Below are positions 1-11,324 of a stretch of 32,376 bases of DNA, piece by piece. Source of the DNA: Tritrichomonas musculus (lineage: Eukaryota > Parabasalia > Tritrichomonadida > Tritrichomonadidae); the NCBI GenBank assembly GCA_039105265.1, contig JAPFFF010000192.1:1-32376 (forward strand), written 5' to 3'. The stretch's first letter is position 1; every line of letters starts with the position of its first letter. The position numbers and the translations under genes were made by a program. Below the pieces are notes generated by a model. That model did not search any database. It had not been told where the DNA came from and was given only the letters and a program-made list of their open reading frames with translations.

Positions 1-1382
1 TATATTTCAAGTTATATATAAATAATGTAAATAATAAATCATTTAAGAAAAAGCCTCAAATATCATAATAAAAAAACTTATTTTAATGATTTATGGAATA
101 GATAGCAAATTTTTTGATTTATAATTTTTATTAAATGAATATAGATTTTATCAAATATTGATTTAAGAATTTATTAAATAGAAAGAATATTTAATTTTTA
201 AGATATTATTATTTTTCAATCAAAAAAATTTGAGAGAGTCGACCCCTTTTGGAAAAACTAATACAAAAATCGATCTCCACAGCTGAATCATAGGAATTTA
301 TTAATATCATTAATTAGAAATATTTTTATTATAGCAAGTATCAAAACTATATAAGAGTGAATGAATCAAAAATATTAGTTCTATGATGTATTTGCCTAAT
401 TAAAAATTAAAAAAAATTAATTAAAATACATTTTTCTCATAATTTATATAATTTTCACAAAATTAAAGTTTATAGTAAATATAATAATATAATATAATTT
501 TATGTAATATACATTTTGTTTTCATGCATTGCCCATATGTCGAGATAGCTGTTTTTCAACGGATGATTTAAATTGAATTTTTAGACATCAATATCTAGTA
601 TCTCGACTTATAAGTAGATTTATATAAATATTTAAATATTATAAAATAACATGTAATAAGTATATTATATATTTATTCTTATATTTCAAAAGATATAAGT
701 ATTTTAATAATTCAAAATTTTAGTGAAGTCAGAGTCAGCACCTCTTTTTTAATTCAAATTCAAATGTGTGAGGACTCAAAAATTTTTTTGATTGGCTAAA
801 TATTGAATCTTTTTCTTGGATATTTTATTAGTAATAACATGATATGCAAATAATTTGATATGATGAAGATATCTTCTATAATTGATCAAAGAATAACATA
901 ATATAATATAATTAAATCATATTCATGGCTAATCATATAATCATTTGATTTTCATTTAATAGAAATATTGTCTTTGTACAAATTTTTAATTAATCTTTGA
1001 ATAGCTAATGACTAGTATCATTTAAGTTAAGAAAAAAGATATATGCATTTATTAATAATGTAATAATACTATATAAAAAGTAATTTATAGGTAAAATAGA
1101 ATATTTATAAAGATATTATGATTTTAAATTATCAAAAACTCATATCAATTTAAAAATCTATTTATCTTTATAGCTATACATTTTTCTCAGCTATTTTTTA
1201 ATTATTTAACAATTAATAATAATACTTCATATTATTATATTTATTTTAATTGCAAAATATTACTTCTTAAATAAATGAAAGAATATAAAAACTTTTTTAT
1301 ATTTTTTTAAAAAGGCATTTATCTCATTGAAAAATAGATTTTTTTCATATATATTATAATATAATAAATAAAATTATATTAG
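1..1382. other. AT-rich spacer without a recognisable gene
   Basis: No convincing coding sequence was seen on either strand. The stretch is dominated by A/T runs. Slightly more complex patches lie near 231-300 and 722-775 but do not resemble a known family. A short inverted pair, TCGAGATA near 539 and TATCTCGA near 599, could form a hairpin. If the Myb gene at 1383 has an upstream exon it should lie here. I looked for a tryptophan-bearing first half of a Myb repeat and did not find one. Confidence 0.6.
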
Positions 1383-1874
1383 ATTTCAAGATTTCTCCCA
1401 GGAAGAACTCCAAAGCAAATTCATGATAGATATGTCAATTATCTTCGTGATGGACTAAAAAAAGATGCTTGGACCAAAGAAGAAGATGATATATTATTGA
1501 CAACAATGAAAGAAATTGGGCCCAAATGGTCTAAAATGGCTTCACAACTGCCCGGAAGAAGTTCTAATGATATAAAAAATCGTTGGCATAAACATCTGTT
1601 GAGGAAAAATCTAAATTTAGGTGAAGAAAATGCAAATCAATCTTCATGTTCGGAAATGTCAACCAAACATGTAAAATTAAATGATGATGGCAATGATGAA
1701 AAATATTTTGATGATTTCTTTGATCTTTGTAATTCAACAATTATGAATCATGATGCTGGTTTTCCTGATTTTATTGATGATGTATGCCTTGATAATTGGG
1801 ACGTTTCATTTTTTAAGACTGAACGAATTATATTAATTTTTTTTTTTTTCTTTTTCATCATGATGAAATTTTAA
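1383..1874 (+). pseudogene. R2R3 Myb-like DNA-binding protein, 5' end missing
   Basis: The open frame begins after a TAG at 1380-1382 and runs about 163 codons to TAA. It opens with the second half of a Myb R2 repeat (LPGRTPKQIHDRYVNYLRD). A complete R3 repeat follows, with three tryptophans spaced W-x18-W-x18-W (DAWTKEEDD, GPKWSK, KNRWHKH). An acidic Asp/Phe-rich tail follows, then a T-tract-encoded phenylalanine run. R2R3 Mybs are nuclear DNA-binding regulators and a large family in trichomonads. The first half of R2 is absent, and the first in-frame ATG (1506) lies inside R3. Either a 5' exon was missed or the gene has lost its front. No consensus trichomonad 3' splice motif was seen upstream. 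The family is secure; whether the gene works is not. Confidence 0.8.
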
Positions 1875-2722
1875 TAGTCATAAAGATGGTTGATAATTAT
1901 CTTTTTTATTCTCTCTTTCTCTCTGTCTTATTTATAATAAGAATATTTTGATCTGATAGAAAATTCTAATTTTCTAATTATTTGTTGGAGATGAGTTAAT
2001 CATTAGGTATATATATATATGTAATTCTAGTAATGATCTTAAAAAAGATACCAATGTCATTATATTTTATAGTCCATTAAAAATAATATGAAAAAATTAT
2101 ATAGTCAACTTGGATTATAGTTAAAAAGAGCATTTTTTTGTGAACAAATATCAATTGATATTTTTTAAAAAGCATCAATTGATGTAAAAATGTAATTAGT
2201 ACAGGTCTATATTGCCCACATCAATGGTTTCGTTTTTGATAATTGATTTGATGATTTAACTGATAGTCAATTATTTTATTTTCGTTCCAAATCAAAAAGT
2301 AATTTTTTAAAAATAACCATATTTTTGAAAGAGATAACAATTACGCATAATAAATTTCATCACACTTAGAAATAGATAGTTTTTTGGGGAAAAAAATAGG
2401 TCTGCTAACAATGATAGAAAAATACTTTCAAATCTAACTTAACCTAGATTCTAATTAAACTAAAATCTAACTAAACAGTCGTTTTGTTTTGAAAATGATA
2501 ATATAATCACGTTACTTAGCTCATTATGTCAAGTATAATCAATGAAAAAACAAAAAATTCTAAATCAAATAGTTTAAATTCTAAAAGGTGGGTTAATAAC
2601 CATTTAAAATTTTTATATTTGAGCCAAAAATCATATCTGTCATAATGAAGCCACTGAAATTCAAGCGGTATTACATAAATACGATATTTAATCATTTCTC
2701 AATTTTTGGGTATAACTTTTTG

Positions 2723-2770
<48 letters not shown>

Positions 2771-3477
2771 AGCGGTTCGATGTAAAAATTAATATATTTA
2801 GTCGAAACCAAAAGAGTTTTTTTAATATTACTTCATGATACTTTTTACATAGTTTTCTTTTTTATTTCTTAAGAAACTAAAAGTTCGGTAGGATTAATTG
2901 ACTCAAGAAAAATTTATTTAGAAAATATTTTATCGTTAATAATGATCAAATTTTTATTAATTCTTATATTATAGCATTATGTTTTAATAATATCAAGATA
3001 ATTATAAATTGTTTCATTCAATTTTTGATCGATATGTGGTTATTAATAATGATTGAAAAAAATAGTATAGCTTCATTTTCTCATAAAAAATAAAAGGAAG
3101 ATTGTTTTATATTTTATAAAATATTTATTCTATTCTATAATAGTGTTAAAAACATATTTATAATTCTAAATGAATAAAATTTCATGAGATATATTCTATT
3201 TTTAAAAAAGTATCATAAACACTTCTTAAAAACATTCTATTTTTAAAATCTCATAAAATTGGTGTTAATCAATGTAAACATTTTAAAAATTATAGAATTT
3301 TGTCGTCCTCAAAAAAAAAAGGAAGAAAATTGAATAATTTTTCATAATTATTTCAATAGCTCTGAAAGTTGTAGAAACTTTTTGACCAATTTATATTTTA
3401 TGGTTATTTTTTGATAATATCCAATTCAAAGTTTATTTCAATAATTCAATATTATTGAAGTGCATTTTTTCAAAAAA
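1875..3477. other. AT-rich intergenic region with a 46-base A tract
   Basis: No gene is visible between the Myb-like frame and the kinase. The main landmark is an uninterrupted A run at 2723-2768, directly followed by a GC-bearing patch (GAGCGGTTCGATG). The start-proximal part of the kinase promoter should be at the right end. Only TCAAA just before the ATG and TCAAT near 3446 resemble an initiator, and neither has the pyrimidine of TCAYW, so no promoter is called. Confidence 0.55.
2723..2768. repeat. 46-base A homopolymer
   Basis: Uninterrupted A run with no visible target duplication or adjoining retroposon body upstream, so it is more likely slippage than a retroposon tail. Confidence 0.9.
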
Positions 3478-4848
3478 ATGCATGGTATCGATCCTAAACT
3501 TCTTGACAGTCAAGACGACGAAGAGGAGGCTAAAAAGCCTCTTGACCTTAATGTTATCCGAGCAACATTAGCAAGCAACGGTTATTCCTTCCTACGTCCT
3601 ATTGGACAAGGAGGATTTTCATCAGTTTTTTTAGTATATTCAAATCAGTACGATCTTGAATTTGTAGTTAAAGTTAGTGACTATAAGGGATCACATAAAG
3701 ACGGTTTGTCGGATTCAAATGAGTTTGATCTTACTGAAATAAATAATTTAATTAATTTAAACCATCCCAACATCATAAACATGTACAAGTATTTCACTGA
3801 TGATCACTATTTATATATTGTTCTAGAGTATTGCCAAGGAGGGAGTCTAAAAGACGTTATATCAAAAAATGGAAGAATTAGATCTGCGAATTTATATCAT
3901 TACTGTCATCAAATTTTAACTGCATTAAAGCATTGCCATGATCTTCAAATTGCTCACAACGATATCAAACCTGCGAATGTTCTCATCGATAAAAATCAAA
4001 GATTAAAGCTAGCCGATTTTGGTCTCTCAAAAAGTTTTTCATCCAAGCTTTATCATACAGACAATAGTACAACGAATGACGACGATCATATTGTTGATAA
4101 AAATGGTGAAATAAAAATCAAACATTTTGTCGGATCTAAACCATACATGGCTCCAGAATTATTGAATCTAACCGCCTATGATCCATTCAAAGCTGACATC
4201 TGGGCCCTTGGTGTCACTTTTTACGAGCTATCCACCGGTCATTTGCCGTGGAAAACTACTGATTTGAAGCAGATGCGATTACAAATAACTGTCGGTGTTT
4301 TTTCCTTTCAAAATGTTAAGCTGCCATCCACTTTTTGTAAGATAATACATAGAATGCTAGAAGTCATTCCAACAAGAAGACCCACTGTCGACTGGCTCCT
4401 CGAACAGCCAATCTTCAACCAGGAGCACCAGAACAATCAATCAAACAGAACTTCAATGCTAAACAGGTCAATGACATTCAATAGCAACTTAAATATGGCC
4501 CGTTACAGATCCTCCGATAGAATCATAAATTACGGTTCTTTGACCTTCGTTCAGAAAAATTCACTAACAATAAGCTCGTCAAATTCTGAAAATGAGCTGA
4601 AGGCTTCAGATTCATCGTCAATTGGATTGTCTGACGAGCAACCGAAAAGTCCTGTCGATAGCAATTCACCTTGTGTTTCATTTTCACCTTTGCAACCGCT
4701 GGATGACGAGATTCCAATAGATTCAGACGATGAGGTGCGTGATGTGAATGAAGGAGGACCTAAGCTTGGCGCTTCTCCAAGGCAAAAGAAGAGAAGAAGT
4801 GATAAGAAAATGAGGTCTTCTTTGCCATTTCAAAAAACATTCTTGTAA
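3478..4848 (+). CDS. Serine/threonine protein kinase, CAMK-like, trichomonad type
   Basis: A 456-residue intronless protein. An N-terminal acidic stretch leads into a full kinase domain at about residues 35-313. Visible landmarks are the glycine loop GQGGFS (43-48), VVKV with Lys65, a likely helix-C Glu87, the catalytic loop AHNDIKPAN (Asp162, Lys164, Asn167), DFG (180-182), APE (225-227) and DIWALGV (240-246). All phosphotransfer residues are present, so an active enzyme is expected. HRD is replaced by HND, making it a non-RD kinase. The activation segment carries an extra acidic insert (about 191-215). The tail is Ser/Asn-rich, then acidic (DDEIPIDSDDE), ending in a basic patch (RQKKRRSDKK) that could be a nuclear signal. 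The ATG at 3478 is chosen because six upstream open codons contain no other ATG. It is richer in GC than its surroundings, as expected for a conserved host gene. Substrate and pathway cannot be told from sequence. Confidence 0.93.
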   Translation: MHGIDPKLLDSQDDEEEAKKPLDLNVIRATLASNGYSFLRPIGQGGFSSVFLVYSNQYDLEFVVKVSDYKGSHKDGLSDSNEFDLTEINNLINLNHPNIINMYKYFTDDHYLYIVLEYCQGGSLKDVISKNGRIRSANLYHYCHQILTALKHCHDLQIAHNDIKPANVLIDKNQRLKLADFGLSKSFSSKLYHTDNSTTNDDDHIVDKNGEIKIKHFVGSKPYMAPELLNLTAYDPFKADIWALGVTFYELSTGHLPWKTTDLKQMRLQITVGVFSFQNVKLPSTFCKIIHRMLEVIPTRRPTVDWLLEQPIFNQEHQNNQSNRTSMLNRSMTFNSNLNMARYRSSDRIINYGSLTFVQKNSLTISSSNSENELKASDSSSIGLSDEQPKSPVDSNSPCVSFSPLQPLDDEIPIDSDDEVRDVNEGGPKLGASPRQKKRRSDKKMRSSLPFQKTFL

Positions 4849-4857
4849 ATAAAAAAT
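4846..4857 (+). terminator. Probable 3'-end signal overlapping the kinase stop
   Basis: The kinase stop codon is followed at once by A-rich sequence (TAAATAAAAAA), giving a TAAA that overlaps the stop. In Trichomonas vaginalis, UAAA containing the stop codon serves as the polyadenylation signal. Here it is inferred from position and sequence only. Confidence 0.45.
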
Positions 4858-6489
4858 CTTTGTATAATAAACGGTTATTTATACCATATAAAAAATTTTA
4901 CGAATTATTCGTAAATATCAGAATTGAATACACTTTTTGGATGCATTCAAAATATTTTTGATTTTTCTTTTCTTTTTTTTTTTTTTTTTTTTACCTTCTA
5001 CATCGTTCCCTAAAAAGGTTGATAATAAAAAAAAAGTTTTTTGGTGTTTGGTGTCATATCGACTTGATATATATATATATATATATTGTATGGTTTATTG
5101 ATCACATTTTAAGTCGTTTCGGGATTATAATGGAAATATCTACTTTATTATCGGAAATATTCTATATGATAACGATAATGTTCATTATGATTACGCAAAA
5201 ATCCAATTTGATGACGGAAAGTGCAACCATTTTTTTGTGAAAATCTTTTTTTTAAAACATTCACTTAAGGATGAACTCGGATTTCAAACTTTTTGAATGC
5301 TTATTCAATTTTTTCCTTTCAATTTTTGATAAGTCTAATAAAAAAATGATTTGTTTTTTTGCATTCTAATAATCCTTTTCTTTTCATGTTTTGGGAATAT
5401 ATAGGAAATATTCTGAATTTTATTTTTATGCAAAGACCATTTACAATTATGAAAAAAAAATTATTGATAATAAGCAATATTTGGATGACCATATTAAGCA
5501 ATGTTTACTTAAAACAAATTCGAATAATAATAATATTATCATGTGTGAACAAAATATACCACACTTGATATTAAATATTTTGCTTAAATATAGTTTTATT
5601 CTCATTTTTTAGGCTCAACAGCCAACAAAAACTTTTTATCTAGTGGAAGCTGTGAAGTGAAAATTTCTGTATAGAAACTTCTGTATATTTTACGTAGGGA
5701 TGTTCTATTCAATTTTAGTAATTTTGAATACATTTCTTAAAAAACGTGGTTGAATAAGGGAGACTCGTGAAAAAACTTGTATGACCTCCTATGAAATGTT
5801 TTATAAAAAGATTTAACTGTAAATATCTTTTTTTCGATAATAAAATGTATTGACATATATGATACTTGGCTTTATTTCTTGAGGAAAAATAAATGTATCT
5901 GATAATTTGAAAAAAAGTTGTTTTTTATAATTGTCTTTGTAATAACATCATATAAAAGTGTAAAATCGTGACTGGTTGCTGCTTTGTAATGTTCAATAAA
6001 ATAAAAACAAGCAAAAAGTTAAAATAATTGTTGTTTATAAAATCATAAATAAACGTTCTTTTTATGATTGAATCATTCAAAAGTTATTATAAAAGATTTT
6101 GTTAATTGAAATTTGAGAGATAATCCAGATAAGAGTGAAAACTTTGGTAAACAAAAATATTTATCAATATAAATGTTTCTCTCAATATTTATCTATTATA
6201 CTTGTTCATTATTTGTTTTAATAATAATTTTTAATATAATATTTAATTATATAAGCATTTAACTTGTTTATATTGGAAACAAAAATTCTATGCTTTATTT
6301 GAAAAAATGTAAAAAATAAAATATATTTTTCTTCATGAAGAAAGGTGGAAAAGAATTTCGTTCATCAAATTATTATGATTTACTTGAACATAAAACAAGA
6401 AAATTGTCTGAATGTCAAATTTTTTTTTATATTTTCATTGATAATTTTAAGTTTATCTTGTTCGATTCGTACTTCCGTAAATTGATTGG
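4858..6489. other. AT-rich intergenic region
   Basis: It contains a T tract near 4972-4992, a TA dinucleotide run near 5067-5086 and several short open frames of 60-73 codons with skewed, homopolymer-driven composition (Ile, Phe, Lys, Asn). None has a recognisable motif. One small frame, 6335-6523, crosses the palindrome boundary at 6490 and is therefore not taken as a gene. Confidence 0.55.
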
Positions 6490-6490
6490 A

Positions 6491-9139
6491 AACAACAAGA
6501 ACATTGCTTTTTCATTCAATTAGAGCCTTTCACTATTAAAACAATTTGCTGATAATTTCTTTTATGATTTTATAATTTGAATGGATTGAATGAATTATCA
6601 ATTTTTTGTATGTGCTTTCACAAACCATATCCAAGATCATCCTTAAAAAATCATGATTTATATTCATCATTCTAATTAAATTTCCAATATATTTAATATA
6701 CTTATGGTGGCAATGAGTGGGTTAAAAAAAAAAAAAAAATATGGTCACCAAATATCCTTTCAATTTTTTTCAATTAATGTAGATTAAAAAAGGTCAAAAT
6801 AATCGCTAATAAAGCTAAATATGAAATCATATTTGCATTAAATCTTTAGTAAAAATTATACTTGTTGAATAGTAATTTTATATTTTTTATATGTTAATGC
6901 ATTAACATAATAAAGCTTTATAGTATTTTCTTAGAATTCAAAAAAATTGTGTGAATAAATGGTTTCTATGATTCAAAAAGTTTGTAATTTGAGAGCCAAT
7001 TTGGCCAAAACCATTATATCAATTCAATTATATTATTAAAAATAAATAGAACGGTTTTCCATTTGTAAAGTATTGAAAAATATTAAAAAAGGCTAATTGG
7101 CTTATAATATTTTATATTTGTGGTTAAAATATATGGTTTGCTCAGATATATTCCGTTGATTATGAGAAAAAAAATTTCAATATAAAAATAAAAGTGTTTT
7201 AAAAATTTTATATTTCTCACAAAATTATAGACACGATTTTCTCTTCATTATTTCATTCCTTTTTATAAATTACTTTATTTTTCATATTTTATCTTTTATG
7301 AGTTTATTTGAAGATTGAATTTTTGTATTATTATTTTTGGTCAATTCAAATTTTCAATTAAATTTTTCAATTTATTCATTTTTTAAAATATTTTTATAAT
7401 GATACGAAAAGGAGATATTGATTTCATAATTATATAAAAAAATAATTTATACTAATATTATTGTAATTTTGGATGATTGATAAATTGATTGAATCATAAA
7501 AGAAAATATATTTTTTTTAGATAAAAAACTAATTTCCCAGATGCCAGCTATAAATCCTTATTTTATAATCTTTCGTTAAACTTTCCTGATTCACATGCAA
7601 TTTCTGAATCAAGTTTTCCTATCAATATTATCTAAAGATCAAAATTGATTATCTTATTTAAATAATTATTTCGATCTTTTAATCACAATCGTTCAAGGTG
7701 CAAGTCTTCTCAGTTTTTCTGATATATCCATTCAAATATTCATTCAATTGTTATTCCAATTGGAATACCTGTTGGCGAAAAAAAATTTACTTTATTTATA
7801 AATTTGATAAAGACACTTTTTGAGTGTTGCTCAAAAAGCGGCTATCTTGTAATCTATGAATTTTGGACAAAGAGTACTGTATTCAAATTTTTGAGTGCTC
7901 ATTTGATAACACTCTTTTCTGTTACTAAACGAGAAACATTTTTATCTTTAAAAAATTCAATCAATTAAAATAAAAAAAGCATGAATACAAAATAGAAATA
8001 GTTTTATTTATTTATTATTGCTAATAAATTATTAAATCTTTTATATTCCTTTGATTATTCTTTTGATGGTGTAAAATAGCATTTTATATTTTATTATAAA
8101 ATTTTGATTTATTTCGACTTATTATAATTGGCTAAATCATTTAGTTTATTTATTCGATGCATTTGAATTATTTTATAATAATACCGATGTAGAAAACCTT
8201 TTTTTCTAATTTTATCTATCTGATACAATCATCTGTAGTAACACAGTTTTTTGACCAATATCAGCAAAAGTTAATGAAAAACAATTTTTTCTCTTTAGTA
8301 TTTGAATAAAAATATTGTTTTAGGCGTAAATATTATATGACTGAATCAATCAATGAATCTCCCAATTTATGATTTTAAGAGATCCTATAATAGCTCAAAT
8401 ATAGGCCAAAATAGAAATAAAATCGCAAATGTATAAATGTTAACTTTGATTTCAAAATTAATGCCAATTATGAAATTCTCATAAGATCAAAACTAAATGC
8501 AAATAAAAAGCACTAAAATATTTTATTTTCTCCATATCTTATGGAAAAATTAATATATGAAATTTTTCATATTATTTGATAGATTTTTTTTTTGCCTTTT
8601 TTCCGAGATTTTCTCTCGAACGCTTTGAAAAAGTTTTCACACACAATTTTTTCCTTTTTTTCCGAGATTTTATTTCAGAAATTTTAATGGAGTAAAATGA
8701 CATAAATATAAATAATGTAAAAAAGAAATATTTATTATAATAAAGTATAGTTTTTTCAAAGCCTTTTTAGCTTTTTTTGGGAATGATGCAAAATCAAACA
8801 GCTGGGCAATAAAAATTCTGTGACTTATTACTAATGTTGAAATATATGTGTTACAATAGCTTCAATTCTTTTTAATTTTCGTTATAAAGGAGCAGAATCG
8901 TTGCATAAAGCATGTTTTGATGGCTAATTTGAATTTAAAAAACGTTCACTATATAAATATTAAATGGCAAAGAATATCAAATGTGGGATAGCTGCCAATC
9001 TTTCAGTCCCCTATATCAGCTTGTTTCTAACCAATTGATGCTGTTTTCCGAAAAGAATAGTGAAATAACATACCGTAGGCTTACATAGAATCATTATGTA
9101 AACGATTAAAAAATATTCAAAAAATTGAGAGGAAAATAT
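6491..9139. other. Outer part of left arm, no gene seen
   Basis: About 2.65 kb of AT-rich DNA, mirrored at about 18127-20773. No frame above 60 codons and no recognisable domain on either strand. Patches of moderate complexity near 7550-7760 and 8580-8660 (an ACTTTTTGAGTGTTGCTC pair of inverted words lies near 7815-7840) were inspected without a match to a known family. The ATGTTAATGCATTAACAT palindrome near 6891-6908 is a small hairpin candidate. Confidence 0.5.
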
Positions 9140-9165
9140 CGATTATTTCTTATAAGAAATAATCG
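9140..9165. repeat. Perfect 26-base palindrome
   Basis: The sequence reads CGATTATTTCTTA followed by its exact reverse complement with no loop. It sits at the outer left end of the 9160-10273 inverted-repeat element and is mirrored at 18101-18126. It could extrude as a cruciform or act as a site for a dimeric DNA-binding protein. No function is shown. Confidence 0.8.
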
Positions 9166-10273
9166 AAATTTATATTTTGGAATAAATGTACATAATTGTA
9201 TATAAAGATGTCTAAATTGGATATTTTAACCTTTTTTTTTTTTTTTTTTTTTTTTGGAATTATTATTTTTTCATATTATTAAATAAGAAAAATATAAATG
9301 AAAATTTAATAATATAAACAAAATATTCTAATAAAATCTATCATTTATTTTGAAGAAAAATTATTATTTTTTAAAGAAAATCTATTTTTATAAATTTTTA
9401 ATTTTGAAAAATTGAATGATGTAAAAATATGGTTTATTATTTTGATGGCTAAATAAACTCAAAAATAAAACAAATAATATTTTTGATTTAAGTATATCTT
9501 ATTAAATAAAAATATATTTTAAATATAACTTATATTATAATAGATATATATAATAATGGTGTCCATTTTGGATTTTATCGTAGGATAACCGTTATCCTGG
9601 ATGGAGAAAAAAAGCAACTTGGATTTTTCATTTTTTCATAATAAATCAAAAGTTTTAATAGACCTCTTAGTTATCTTCTCTGATGAATAATTATCTCCTC
9701 TCAAACTTTCTTATTTCTTTTCAAACTTCCTTATGTATTCTCACAGACTTTGTTATCATCTCACAAACTTTGTTATCTTCTCACAATATTTTCTCTCAAA
9801 ATTATTCGGAATTTGAGAGAAAAAATGTGAGAAAATAAAGAAGTTTGAGATAAAATAAGTAAAAGAATTCAAAAAAATGAGAGAAAATAAGAAAGTTTGA
9901 GAGGAGATAATTATGCATCAGAGAAGATAACTAAGAGGTCTAATATATATGGATTATTATTCTCAAAAAGTTCTTAATGTAAACTATAGAAAGAATTTTT
10001 TTTAAATACCGTAAACTATTGAATAGATTTTTTTCTGAGTAAATCCAAAATAAACCATTGAATGGATATATAAAAAATCCAATGCATAACTACTTTGGCT
10101 AACAGCTAATGCACAAAAATATACTAAAATAAAGAATTTTTTTATTATTATTATTTATTTAATTCAAAATAAAACAGTTATCGAAAATAATATTCGAAAA
10201 AGGTTAAAATATTTAATTTAGACACCCTTATATATAATTATGTACATTTATTCCAAAATATGAATTTCGATTA
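9160..10273. mobile_element. ~1.1-kb terminal-inverted-repeat element (left arm copy)
   Basis: The ends at 9160-9236 and 10197-10273 are inverted copies of one another over about 77 bases with several mismatches. They share TAATCGAAATT, ATTTTGGAATAAATG, TACATAATT and TTTTAACCTTTT words. The interior has no transposase frame, so it looks like an old non-autonomous DNA element. A younger 280-bp foldback MITE lies inside it. No clear target duplication was found, partly because the left end abuts a 26-base palindrome. The mismatches between its own two ends contrast with the near identity of the two palindrome arms, so the element is older than the palindrome. Confidence 0.7.
9661..9940. mobile_element. 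280-bp foldback MITE with TAATA direct repeats (left arm copy)
   Basis: It begins GACCTCTTAGTTATCTTCTC and ends with the inverted form, closing in GAGGTC. The first ~55 bases pair almost perfectly with the last ~55, with one mismatch (GAATAA against GCATAA), and weaker pairing continues toward the centre, so a single strand folds into a long hairpin. Both flanks read TAATA, a probable target duplication whose core could be TA. Internal CTCAAACTTTCTTATTT-like words recur. It is nested in the 9160-10273 element. Confidence 0.75.
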
Positions 10274-10979
10274 ATTCTATATTATCGAAAATTCTACTTT
10301 TTGTAAGAAGACTTTTTCTAAAATGATTGAATTTAATGAAATTTCAATGTACCTTCTGAAATTACATTGAATTTTTGGAATATAAAAATATTTATTCATA
10401 TTTTTGATTTTTGAATTTCAGGTTTTTCATTGAATAAATAACATAATTTTTGGAAAACCCAGTGTTCTATAGAATTTAATGATAAAATTTTTTTATAAAA
10501 AAACAGCCTATCAGATATTAAATAGCCAATTGAATTTTTATATAGGTTACTTGATACCAAATATGGTCATCGTAAGCTTTTTTTGGATGCAAATTAGTTC
10601 CATATCTTTAACATTTTGTAATAAAATAAATTGGAGTATTGGCTATGAATTGCATTTCTTTATAAAATAAACGATAATATGTAGATTTTAAATGGGAGCA
10701 ATGGTGTGCTTTTATATAATTGTATAAATTATAATGTTCTCTTATATTGAGATATAGCAACTTTTTTGTTGAAAATCTTGACAATTAATAAATATAAACA
10801 TGTATATATTATTATTTAATTCTGTGAATTTTGCAAATATTTTATGAATTTCAATGGTTATTATTTATATTTTGTGTGGAAAAAGATACTATTTGAATTT
10901 TTTTTTTTTTTGCCTATTAAAAATTGAAAGACTATTATTGAATAAAAAGTCAATTTTTATTTTTGAATTTTTATTTGCC

Positions 10980-11017
<38 letters not shown>

Positions 11018-11077
11018 GAAATAATATTAGTTAAATAGAACGTAGGAAACTTTTCAAAAAATAATCATAACTGGTTT
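10274..11077. other. Arm spacer with short frame, no gene supported
   Basis: A 63-codon open frame at 10479-10670 exists but is not gene-like: its composition follows local AT content and it has no motif. It appears twice in the window (mirror copy on the minus strand at 16596-16787) only because the arms are duplicated. A T tract (10898-10911) and a 30-base A tract (10984-11013) are the other landmarks. The final nine bases (AACTGGTTT, 11069-11077) are the left target duplication of the next MITE. Confidence 0.5.
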
Positions 11078-11324
11078 AAGGTACAAATCTAGTACGTTAT
11101 AAATTGAGAGAAAGCACGTTTTATATTTGAGACCCCTTGCTCTATTGAAAAAGTTTTATTTTGAATGCGTGTCGGATTTGAAATTCTGAACTTTATTTTT
11201 TTTTTTTTTTTTTTTTTATATATAAAATTTTTATGATAAAAATATTTTTTATATAACATGTCCTTTAGTTTTAATAAAGTGTCAAAAAAAATTGCGGTTT
11301 CTAAACGTACTAGATTTGTACCTT
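11078..11324. mobile_element. 247-bp MITE with 9-bp target duplication (left arm copy)
   Basis: Its termini are AAGGTACAAATCTAGTACG and the exact inverted form. AACTGGTTT flanks it on both sides (11069-11077 and 11325-11333). A 9-bp duplication is typical of the Mutator-like superfamily. After the TIR the left end contains AAATTGAGAGAAAG and, further in, GAATTTCTGAACTTTAT-type words also found in the element at 30794-31609, so the two belong to one family. It has no coding capacity. Confidence 0.85.

Noticed and set aside
2723-2768. A retroposon poly-A tail
   Set aside because: No retroposon body or target duplication is recognisable upstream; similar tracts occur throughout the window.
3440-3477. 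Trichomonad initiator before the kinase
   Set aside because: The TCAAA and TCAAT words lack the pyrimidine after TCA, so the match is not better than chance in this sequence.
3460-3477. Upstream GTG start of the kinase
   Set aside because: GTG starts are not expected in this type of organism, and an ATG lies six codons downstream with a good protein start.
5019-6523. Several 60-73 codon frames downstream of the kinase
   Set aside because: They are rich in Ile, Phe, Lys and Asn from A/T runs, overlap one another on both strands and have no recognisable motif.
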